Shown one piece after another: positions 26,329-36,184 of a DNA stretch of 64,000 nt (its first letter is position 1; each line of letters begins with the position of its first letter). Under the pieces are notes generated by a model. The model worked only from the letters and a program-made list of their open reading frames with translations, was not told the origin of the DNA and made no database searches. A program made the position numbers and the translations under genes. The DNA comes from Turnera subulata (lineage: Eukaryota; Streptophyta; Magnoliopsida; Malpighiales; Passifloraceae), in assembly GCA_028386065.3 (NCBI GenBank), contig JAKUCV010007782.1, positions 199,154 through 263,153 of the forward strand. Reading direction: 5' to 3'.

Positions 26329-28530
26329 GGACTGTAAAGTCTTTCTACAACGATTTACCGAAAGAATTAATCTTGGGTAATTAATTCAAGGTAAATCGAG
26401 CGTCGTTTTTCGAAACCGAGGGTTTTCCCGCGCTCGCGATTTTTCCGTGGATTTTTCGGGCCTAAGTCGGTATTTTTCGGGTCCTGGAATTCTCGGAAAA
26501 ATCACACCGGAAAATAACTAAGGGGGTATCAGTTATTTTCTGGTCCGGTTTGGACACGGCCCTGCATAATGGAGCCGCCTCAATTATGCAAGGCGACGTC
26601 TTCTTTTTCTGTGTCACCCGTGTTTGTTTTCCTGTGTAACCCGTGAATCACCTCCACCTCCTTTTTCCTCTCCTTTCTCCTTCTTTCACCGAGACGCAAA
26701 ACACACACACAGACACACAGGCACCACCACCGAGACCCGCCACCCCCACTTTCTCCTTTTCTTCCTCTTGCAACCACCGACCGATACCGACCCACACACA
26801 CACCAACAACCACCCGCCACCACCGAGCCACCTCGCACTGCCGCCATAGCCGTCGGCTCCTCGCGTCGCGCCTCTTCCTCTATCACCTTTCTCTTTATTT
26901 ACTCTTCTCCTCCCTTCTCCGCTACAGCCGACCCCACACCCGAGCCACCACCGCGCCGACCACACCTACACCACAACACCGCCACGCACGCACCACCATC
27001 ACTTCCTCCTCACAGCCCGCGCGCCACCAGCAACCCCTTCTCCTCCACCTCTCCCTTCCCTTTCGCGCCGCCCTTTCTCCTCTCCTTCCCCTTTTCCTCT
27101 GCTCCTTGCCGACGACGCCCTCCTTCCTCACGCCGTCGCCCCTTCATGGGCAGCCGCCGGCCACGAGCAGGAGCCCACCACCGACGCCTTCCCTTCAGCT
27201 GCGTCACCGCCCGTGTGTTCTGCCGCCTCGTCGCCCGCCTCGACGCCGCCGCCCCGCCTCTTTCCGTTGCACCGTCCGCCGTTAGGCCCACAGAGGTGAG
27301 CAGTGGCAGGATGTTATAAGCACGCGGGTCGACCCGTTTGTGACGGGTTTGGCCCGAATTCTCTAGGTTTGTATGGGTTTGGGTTGAATTGATTTTGGGC
27401 TTGGATATTTAGTATATGGGCCGATGGGTTCATGGGTTAGTATGGTTATTTGAATGGGCTGTGGCTAACGGGCTTAGACTAGTGGGCTTGGGTTCTGTCA
27501 TGGATGCACTTGGGTTATATGGGGCTAAGCACTGGGCTGGGCTTGCACTGTTTGGCCCAGTCCGAAAATTAAAAAAATAATAATAAATAATAATAATAAA
27601 TATCCAAGAATAAATATATTCTGGGGGGAAATAAATAATATGGATTAAATATGGTTTTTGGAAACAAAATAATCAATGGTATATGGTTACATCTTGTGTA
27701 ATAAATGGAGTAATTACCCTAATATAACATTTTCAAGAGATTTAGATAATTATAACATGATACTTTAAAGATATAAATATTAAAAATGCTTTACCAGGAA
27801 AATATAAATACGGTATACCTAAGTAATATTTCTGAAAAAAGATTATTATGTTGATAATATCATTGTTTGGGAATATATTGTATCTTTAGAAATTAAATAT
27901 GCATACCTATATTTATTTTCAGAAAATATGTTAATAAGATTATATTTTCTGGAAAAAGAGTACATATAGTGTAAGCTTACGTTAATATATATATCTGTTA
28001 AATAATGATTTTCTGGATACATATATATATTTATATATATATATATATATTTATATTTAATTTATGTTGCTAGGAAAAAGGGGAATATGACATAATTCAC
28101 TATATGGAAGTATTTTTTGATAAATATATAATTTGTTAAGTATTTATTATGGTGATACTTTTATCTTATGGAAAAGAATATACGATATGGTAAGAAAATA
28201 ATAATTATTTTCAAGGAAATATTTTCGGAAAAAGGTTTAATTATGGTAAAAGATGATAATAAAAGGTATGTAACCGGGATGGGTTATTTCGCAGTTTGGG
28301 CATCATAACATACCGATTATGTGCATTTATGTGTATATATTATTTTGTTGTATAGGTTTGGATATCGGGCAGTTTCCCGAGGAGCCGGCTTGGTACCGGT
28401 CATTGTCTCCGGAGTTGAGTAATCGGCCAAGGTGAGGATGGATTTCCTTCAATATGTGCCTGTATTACTCGATTATTATGTTTTGTTGGTTATTGCATTG
28501 TTGGATGTTGCATTTGATGTGGTTTGGTTC

Positions 28531-28909
28531 GGGATGTTTATCCCATGGTCTTGATTGTTGTCGGGATGTTTATCCCATGTTGGTTTTTGGATATTTATCC
28601 TTGCATCTTTTTGGTTTAAAGTATAATGGAATTAATAATAAATTGTGATAAGGATGTCGATCCTTGATTTTGGATAAGGATGTCTATCCCGGTATTTTGG
28701 TTAGGGATGTTGATCCCTGTGATTTGATTTTGATGACGATAATATAATTTTCACGTGATAAGTAGTGGTACGACTCGATGGTTTAAGACTATTTTGTGGT
28801 GGCCATGACCTGGGTTACTTGTGATAAGCATGTCTATGCTTGGGATGTCTATCCCGTGATTATTTTTGGGATGTCTATCCCTGGGTTCGTATTTTTAGGA
28901 TGTCGATCC
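28531..28909 (+). repeat. Array of GGGAT-GTYN-ATCCC hairpins inside the solo LTR
   Basis: Ten short perfect inverted repeats at 28531-28544, 28563-28576, 28589-28600, 28650-28665, 28678-28689, 28703-28718, 28826-28841, 28842-28855, 28868-28881 and 28898-28909. The usual form is stem GGGAT/ATCCC with a four-base loop GTTT, GTCT, GTCG or GTTG; 28589 has loop ATTT. At 28826 the stem is AAGCAT/ATGCTT, a paired change that keeps base-pairing. Spacing is irregular, 14 to 123 bases between starts. Confidence 0.75.
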
Positions 28910-29506
28910 CTGGGTTCTCTGGATTTGGTCTGGCACCCGGAATATGTTGATAACCAGGTCTGACCCCTAGCTTATCCGTGACGGGGCCCGGAAAGATAAA
29001 ATTGGAAAATTGGATTTTTATTTGAGTCTTTTTGGTCTTGGACTGGTTTTGGGTCTTGTCTTTGTTTTGGTGTATTTGGCTGTTTAGCCTGTGTTCGACT
29101 TGAGTAATTTTAGGGTTGCATATTGATTGTCTTTCCTTCGTCGGTGAGCACTTCGGACTCACCCCTCACCTGCGGGCTTTCATCCCGTAGGATGAGTTAT
29201 TTTTGGTACAGGTTTGGTGCATTCCAGACAAGCTGCGTCGTTATCCCTTGGACATGACTTGGATCCATAGTTTGCATCTATGTCGCATACAGTGTTTTTG
29301 TGAGTTATTAAGTCTTCGCTGTGCATTCTTTTTACTATTATTGGGCCATTGGGCCGGCTGAGTTATTATTGATGTTTTTATTTTGGGCTGTTGAGCCCAA
29401 GTTTCTGTTGTATACACTATATGCTGGGCTTGTTTTGGTTGGATCGTCACAGTTCCGGCACGTGTTTACTGTGTACGGTAAATACGGGTCGGGGCGTTTC
29501 ACAAGG

Positions 29507-30770
29507 CCCATCAATTTTAATTTTCTATCATTTATTTTAATTGGAGTAATTAAGAAAAAGCCCCTGTTTATTTATTTTAATTCAGCATTTATTTATTTAG
29601 TTATGTTAATTGATTTGTGGCCCTCAAAATTTCCGGAAGAAATTTGATATGGGCATTAGATGCTGAAGTGCATTGAAATGCATAATAGTCTCGAAGACTA
29701 AATGAAAGAGTCCAGAAGACAAAATAAAAGAAAAATGCAGCAAAAGACCGGAAGACTATTGTATTTATTTTATTGTTTTTCATTTATATTAAGCTTGGGC
29801 TCATATTAGGCCCATTATATTTTAATATTCTGTTCTTTACATTTTTAATTGGGCTAATTTATGTAAGGCCCATTGCTTTTAATTTTTCGGTTATTTAATT
29901 CTTTATTGGGCTGATTAACTACAGGCCCATGTTTATTTCTTTCATTTAAGTTTTAAATTTTTGTTAAATTATGTTATTCGAGACCCTTATAATTTCCAGA
30001 AGAAATTCATTATGGGTATTAAATGCCGACATGAATTTACGTAATAATAGTCTGGAAGACTAAATATAAGAGTCCCGCAGACTCAATGAATGGAAGTCTT
30101 ACCGTCTTGAAGATCCTTTTTTTAAAGTAAATCGAAAATAAAAGCTATTACCACCAGAAGATGGAAATTATATAACTACCAGAAGGTGGATATTATACTT
30201 GCTTACCCTGAAGGAGCAATTCATTTTATATTCAATTTATTTTATGTACAGTTTAATTATTACGCATTGCAATTTATTTTATTTACTTTTCAGTCCTTTA
30301 TAATTGTTTCTAGCATAATGCCTCAAGCATTAGTCTCGAAGACGATGCAAAATTGACATCCACAAGGGGGAGAATTATATGTGTAGATGTCAATATAACA
30401 TATTATGACATCTCAAAATGAGAAAAAGATTAACACGCTCCAGAAGAACATAAATCTGAATATGTTCCTGAAGAACGCATGTTTTAAATATGATCTAGAA
30501 GATCGTATATTTTCGCTCTGGAAGAGCATATACTCTTGAAGAGTACAGACACCCCTAATAATAAAATGAATTATTATGGATCCCGATGAATTGACTCTGA
30601 TCTATTCTCTGAAGCGAATAAAACAGTATAATTATTTGTGCCTGTGGGCGTAAATGAGCTAATAAATGGAAAAGGCTCAAAGCAAACATGCATATTATTA
30701 TTGCATAAACGGATACATAAATAGAGAACATTCAAAGAAGAATGGTTCTCATACATATGTTTAAACAATA
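29507..30770 (+). repeat. Copia interior with sense-oriented hairpin array, first block
   Basis: Non-coding copia interior rich in perfect short inverted repeats with five-base loops ending in A and closed by C-G. Coordinates: 29627-29645, 29686-29700, 29991-30007, 30048-30062, 30070-30084, 30318-30330, 30464-30476, 30492-30504, 30515-30527 and 30531-30545. The stretch 29625-29720 is itself repeated at 29989-30085, with stems kept and loops changed. Units of GGGCT...AGGCCCAT recur at about 29795, 29850 and 29907. Confidence 0.75.
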
Positions 30771-30772
30771 CT

Positions 30773-31585
30773 CTATCTGTTGGGTTCAACATTAACCCTG
30801 AAACTCTGAGCCTCACCATTAATGTTGACCCTAACACTGTCGTTCCAAGAGAACCACATACCGCCCATGTTGTTTTCTCCATGTATCTCAAACCGATTCA
30901 TTGGAGGAAAACGAAGTGGAATCACACCATGATTCTCTCCTGCTTGCCACAAAGTCTCAGTAATCAGTACCATGTTAGGCTTGTACTGATTCTTCAAATC
31001 CCTTAAGGTACGCACAAAGTCTTGAGACCTTCTTGCTACACCCCTGCAATTCCACAGTAAAAGTCGTACCTTAGGCCATGTAGGTGGTAACCCAGTCACC
31101 CTTTGGACGCTCCGAGCCATCATGGAAACCTGATAATAACTGCTTTGATTTAAAATTTGACATGAAGGCTCTAGCTGAAAATCCTGCAGTCTATTAGATA
31201 TGAAAAACTTAATAGAATTAGCCGAGCCATAAAAGGAAGCCCTTAGATTGCTTTGGTCCTCTAGGAAGAATATTTCTTCCATAGGAGTTACAAAGAACCT
31301 AGATGAATATAGTTCATCAATAAACACTAAACGAGGAATTCTCGCCAGATCATTCGGTAATTCCTCTTGCTGCTCATTCACCATGCTATAAGCTAACCTA
31401 TTTCTTCTTCCCAGAGAGGCACACTCAACAAAGAAAACAGTAGCTGGGGAAGGCATTTTTCTTGTCTTGTTGATTTTTTCTGAGTTTTCTGCATCTTCCT
31501 GTCTCAACCGCCTCCCCTTCTTATAGTCTGAGATTAGACAGCTAGGTGTCAGTTTTTCAAATGTGGACCATTTTTCTATCTCCAA
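30773..31585 (-). mobile_element. LINE fragment with endonuclease domain (reverse orientation)
   Basis: Minus-strand ORF of 270 codons. Its C-terminal part reads VRLLLWNCRGVARRSQDFVR, then NMVLITETLW and MGGMWFSWNDSVRVNI. This is the start of a plant LINE apurinic-type endonuclease (N of WNCRG and E of LITET are the usual active-site residues). The N-terminal ~170 residues, with no domain I recognise, may be the LINE ORF2 leader or ORF1-derived sequence. It stops before the rest of the endonuclease and there is no reverse transcriptase, so it is a 5' fragment rather than the usual 3' remnant. I could not find target-site duplications. Confidence 0.65.
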
Positions 31586-31609
31586 AAAGATCCAAAAGAT
31601 TTTTCAGTA

Positions 31610-33941
31610 ATTAAAACTTTGCATTATTTGTCAGTAAACTCCAAAGCTTTTCAATCTTCGAGGTTTTTGCTTTTGGAAAAGTTTCCCACTACTTTAATTA
31701 TTTTCCAATAATTCTGATCTTTTCCGACATGAGTGGCAGGAATAAGCCTAATATTGACATATATATTGCAGCCTGAAGCTAGCAGTTGAGTAATTGAAAC
31801 TTAACATATCCAGCCAGAAGCTGGAATGCACTAGCCTGGAGCTAGCAATTTTAAGTGTTTAGATACACAGCTTGCGCAGCCTGAAGCTGGCACCAACTTG
31901 AAGTTGGTTTCATGGATTTATTGTTCGGCATGACCGGATGGGCCATCCCGGGTTAATAATGATGCACGAAATTTATTGGATCATTCATTGAAAAACCAGA
32001 AGTTTTACAATCAATGAATTTCTATGAGTTTGTTTGCTGCGAAAGTTATTATACAGCCTTCCTAAGATGAGAATGGCCTAGTATCACCAGCAAGTTTGAG
32101 AATAGTTCAGGGACATAAACGCGGACTGATAAATCCGCGGTGTTAACCATCTAGGTAATTTTTACGATGCATCGACTAGATGGTCTATTGTGTAACGCAA
32201 GTTGGCATTGTGCGCACTAATTTAATAATTAAGCCACTTGCAGGTATATGTCCCTACTTATGTTTCTAGACTATATGTCTAGATAATGCTGGTATATTTC
32301 TTCAATGGATAATGTATATCATTGGAAATAAACCCAAACAGATCTGGGGGAACATTGACAATTGATTGTAGGACTATTGATGAAATATTACTGTTTGAGA
32401 AAATGGTATTTTATATGCAACAATACTTGAGTGCATCAAGCCAACATGATGTTATAAGATCCCCCATTTAATTGATTAATGGTCACATACTTAGTATCTC
32501 CCATCTTCGGACCATCGGTTATTTAGTATATTATGCTCCACCGCAGGGTTGTGAAATGGTCTTTTAAAGAAGATTGGGAATCTACGTTGGGTATGAATCT
32601 CCATATGTTACAAGAGTAATTGAAACCTATGATAGGAGATTGGAGATTCATTTATTGTAAGATTAGCTTATTAATTTGATGTTTTACCCAACATCAGGGG
32701 GAGGTAATAAGCAGCTGGATCAAAAGATTATTGAAATGATTTATCAATATCTAGTTTTTGATCCTCGAATAAATTAGTATGAACCTGAAGTTCAAAAGAT
32801 GATTCATTTGCAGGAAAATTGATATGCAATTGCCAGACACATTTAAATTAAGTATGACCATATACCAGCTGCAAATGCTCCTGTTTAGATTGATGTTCCT
32901 GAAGAACAATGTAAGTATGCAAATGAATCTATAGATTATACTCGGTTCCAAAAAGAAAAGAAATTCTCGGTAAAGAAAAAGGAGCAAAGTGATAAGATGG
33001 CCCCAATAAGGAAATAAGGCCTCCAGTAGAGGTTTTTTGAACTAAAAGTCCTCATGTAGAGGAAAATCCTCCAGAAGAGGTTTTCTGACACAAATTGATA
33101 AAGTTCCAGAAGTAACTCAGGTACCTGAAATAAATGGGCATGATGAGATCTCGATCACAGTGTCAGAAATAAGATGGAACCGACGTGAAATAACCGTCGA
33201 CGGAATACAATTTTTATTTATTATATAGCGCTAAATAAAATGAGGATCATGCACCTACTAATGAAAGTAGGCGTTGTATGATTGGCCAAAATATATGAGA
33301 TATAATTAAAGGCTGTGTTGGACTCGCATGTGGAGCGAGTAATTTTTCGGACCTGTAATTCGTACACCAGATGGTGTAAAATTTAACTGGTCGGTAAATG
33401 GGTATTTGTGCGGAAAATATAAATGAGATATAAAGCACGGTTGCACAAGGTTTTACCCGAACGACCTTATTTTAATCATGAGGAGATACACTCCCCTGTG
33501 GTGGATGCAATTATTTTGATAAGTCTGGCATTATATGAAAAGAATTAGAAATGCATCTAATGAATGCTTTTACAGCCTACTATGAATCCATAAGTTGTGA
33601 AATATACATGAAGATCCCTGAAGGATCCACGTTGCCTGAAGCAACTAATTCCCGGGAAATTACAAAAATTGAACTGAATTTAAATCATTTTGAGTATGGA
33701 TAAACATATTTATGATTGGAACTCCCGAATAAGCTTCCAAATACCGTGCTATTAGATTGGTCCTGGAGTACCCTGTTGAAGTGCAATTTATATTGCTAGT
33801 AACATAAAGCCTGAAGCTTTTGCCATAAGCTTATTGGCAAGATATGATTTTACTTTTATCTTTGGGATATAATAAGATATGGCATTATATTAACCTTGTA
33901 AGCCCAAAGAAAATGTAGTTAGTTTTTGTAGATGCAGGTCC
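31610..33941 (+). mobile_element. Copia interior, second hairpin block and decayed pol
   Basis: Further hairpins of the same type lie at 31810-31824, 31831-31845, 31877-31889, 31892-31908, 33020-33032, 33050-33062, 33068-33080, 33613-33627, 33631-33645 and 33806-33820. From about 33430 the plus strand resembles the copia reverse transcriptase (a VAQGF-like GTTGCACAAGGTTTTACCC, HSPV, and YMKIPEG/LPEA near 33603-33641), with many stops and small deletions. It is not translatable. Confidence 0.65.
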
Positions 33942-34513
33942 TGTTAGTTTGGAAAGGCTAAGCTAGAGGGGGGGTGAATAGCTTTAGTCGAATAAAAATG
34001 AAATAAGCAGGAATTAAACGCGGAATTAAAAGAATGAAGGACTCAAGAAATTTATCCTAGTTCACACACACTCTACTAGTATGGCTAATCCAGCCCTTCA
34101 AGTCTCACTTGAAGATTTCACTATCTACGTTAAGCTTACGGGTGCTTAACAAACCGTTACAACCTAGGAATTCTAGTCACAAGAATCCTAAACCCTGAAA
34201 GTTCAAGTCACATGAACTTCAGCTCTCTTGCTTGAAGATACCTCACTTCAAGACTTTCCACACAAGAAGATATACCCCTCTTCTTATGAATCTAACCAAG
34301 GGAACTAACCTCCCTCAAGGTGTATAACAACACAATAATCACTCAAACAAGAGGTCTCTCTCAAAGAGCAGATGTGAGTGTACAAATGAAGCTCTAAAAG
34401 GCAACTCTCAAATCCTCAATAGGATATTGGCTCAATTAAGATTTGATGAATGTATGAATTGAATGCATGTAAGTAGAGAGTTGATTAGTTTTGAAACACA
34501 GCTAAAAATGCTC

Positions 34514-34521
34514 AATTTATA
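34514..34521 (-). promoter_or_regulatory. Putative LTR TATA box
   Basis: Minus-strand TATAAATT within GCTATAAATTGAGC, about 95 bp downstream of the palindrome array in the element's own orientation. The position suits a U3 promoter. Transcription start not determined. Confidence 0.45.
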
Positions 34522-34615
34522 GCTTTGAAAAGTTATAGAGCCGTTTTAAATCCACCCAAAAACAGTCTTAAACAAAACATAGTGGGTGCTGAAAAGTTGT
34601 CTGCTATAACGGCAA

Positions 34616-35252
34616 AACATCGATGTTTTCCCTTTAAACATCGATGTTTTAGCCAGCAATTTTAAATTATTGTTCCAACGGCTAGTAGAACATCGATGTT
34701 TGTCTGGGGAACATCGATGTTTTCATTTTCAACATCGATGTTCTCTAAACCAACATCGATGTTCTCTTGCTTCGCAAAAAGGTGATAAAAGGAGTTATGC
34801 AAGAACATCGATGTTTCAGTTTCAAACATCGATGTTTTATGGCTACTGCCAAAATTCAACTTGAAGACAATTATCACAACATCGATGTTTAAATTCCCAA
34901 CATCGATGTTTTGAGCAACGGTCACAAGAACATCGATGTTTTATAGTCCAACATCGATGTTTTAGAGCTACTGCAAAATTCATTTTGAAACCAAATATCA
35001 GAACATCGATGTTGCCATTGGAACATCGATGTTTTTCCGCTTCTGCCAACTTTTGTAAAACCTTGGAAAAACAGAACATCGATGTTTAAAATCACAACAT
35101 CGATGTTTTGATCGGGCAGACCATTTTTAAGTGCAACGGTCATGAGAACATCGATGTTTGGGATGCCAACATCGATGTTCAGACCTTACTGCCCGTTTTG
35201 GAAGAAGTTTTAAGGCAGCAACATCGATGTCTAAACTTACTACATCGATGTT
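34616..35252. repeat. Phased palindrome array, AACATCGATGTT x 20
   Basis: Start positions: 34616, 34637, 34689, 34710, 34731, 34752, 34804, 34825, 34878, 34899, 34929, 34950, 35002, 35022, 35075, 35096, 35147, 35168, 35220, 35241. Eighteen are exact; the last two have one changed base. Within pairs the spacing is 21 bp (once 20). Pair-to-pair distance is about 73 bp, with one run of four at 21-bp steps and one shorter step of 51. Spacers of nine bases differ in sequence. Another pair with 21-bp spacing is in the element's interior at 35934 and 35955. Confidence 0.92.
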
Positions 35253-35643
35253 CATTATTTGAAAACACATTTTGTGATTGAAATGATGCTATGAAATGCA
35301 TGAGTAAAACTTGTTTTATTTTGAGCCAATGCCTAAGAGAAGTTGAGTGTTTTACCTTGTACAAAGGGGTCCTAACTTCTCTTGCTCTTTTTGCACTTTA
35401 ACTCTTGACTTCAATTCTTGAGCAAGTTGTTCTTGACTTCACTTCTTTTTGCTTGACATTGCCCTTGTACATTTTGAGTTCCTAACTCATCTTTCTCTTC
35501 TTGCTTGTAGCTTCAAATTGATCACATTGTTTGAGCTCTTGATCTTTGCTTGATTTCTTTTTGCTTCAAGGATGTCATCAATTGAGCCAAGGTTTGTCAT
35601 TATCAAAACCCTGAAATGAAACAAGGAGGCATGAGTTCTAACA

Positions 35644-36184
35644 ATTTCCCCCTTTTTGATAATGACAAACAACTAGAAGTATATGCCAATTTTTATGAGT
35701 TTAACATAAGAATAATTCCCCCTATGTATTTCAAATTGTGATTCCCCCTAACTTGGTGCATATACTTCTTCTTATCTTCCCCCTTTTGTCATTAGCAAAA
35801 AGAAATAATGAGAAGAAGAGGTTGAGAAGTGCTTATGTGAGAAATAGGTGGAGTTTTGAACAAGTGCAACATATTATCTACACTTATATATTTCAATATG
35901 CGCCAAAATAAAGGATGTTAGAAAACTTAGCTGAACATCGATGTTGTGATACTCAACATCGATGTATTGAGGCTTCTGCTCAAATTTTGAAGTTCTTCAT
36001 CATCCCTTTGTTCCCCCTATCTTTTTGCCTAAATGAGGGGTACCTACAAAAAAACAGCACTCATCCTTGCATTTCTACAAGAATTGATTAAGAACTTGGA
36101 TGCTTCTTTGGTCATTTGCTTGGAGCATCCGCTATCAAGGTACCAAAGTACACTTGATGCCTTCAAGTATACCTGCAAAACAAA
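35644..36184 (-). mobile_element. Untranslated 3' interior of the gag-only element
   Basis: Region between the gag stop and the 3' LTR. It holds the polypurine tract beside the LTR (35644-35657 in minus orientation) and a 21-bp-spaced palindrome pair at 35934-35966. No pol sequence. Confidence 0.7.

Larger units (their letters stand above)
26294..29501 (+). mobile_element. Solo LTR of a gypsy-type retrotransposon (3.2 kb)
   Basis: Sequence starting TGTAACAGCCCGGG and ending GGGGCGTTTCA, flanked by CAAGG on both sides (26289-26293 and 29502-29506). No pol, gag, primer-binding site or second LTR lies between, so it is a solo LTR. The length and the TGTAACAGCCCGG start suit Ty3-gypsy chromovirus-type LTRs (inference). 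The first ~300 bp are matched by the sequence starting at 63593. Removing it restores a GGGCTCGTACAAGGCCCAT unit in the host copia element, confirming the borders. It contains a GC-rich Pro/Ser-coding-like tract (26640-27300), an AT-rich middle with TA runs (28017-28052) and a hairpin array (28531-28909). Confidence 0.85.
33942..35643 (-). repeat. 3' LTR of the gag-only element (element runs on minus strand)
   Basis: Complete 1702-bp LTR. In element orientation it contains, in order, a unique start, the palindrome array (35252 down to 34616), a TATA-like box (34521 down to 34514) and the remainder. The last 197 bp at 35447-35643 appear identical to the other LTR. The 315 bp at 33942-34256 differ at six sites, all transitions and four of them at CpG. 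Confidence 0.88.

Noticed and set aside
25349..27319. Pro/Ser/Arg-rich ORFs (up to 231 codons)
   Set aside because: GC-rich low-complexity DNA within LTR-element sequence, overlapping frames on both strands, no domains.
30574..30891. Separate minus-strand gene of 105 codons
   Set aside because: Overlaps the LINE endonuclease fragment in another frame; no independent motif.
34662..35143. Heptad-repeat proteins (NIDV or HRCS repeats) on both strands
   Set aside because: The 21-bp step gives seven-residue periodicity by itself. The 73-bp period breaks frame, and the frames occur on both strands.
34616..35252. CRISPR-like repeat-spacer array
   Set aside because: The repeats are 12-bp palindromes with 9-bp spacers inside a plant LTR; no cas genes, and the geometry is wrong for CRISPR.
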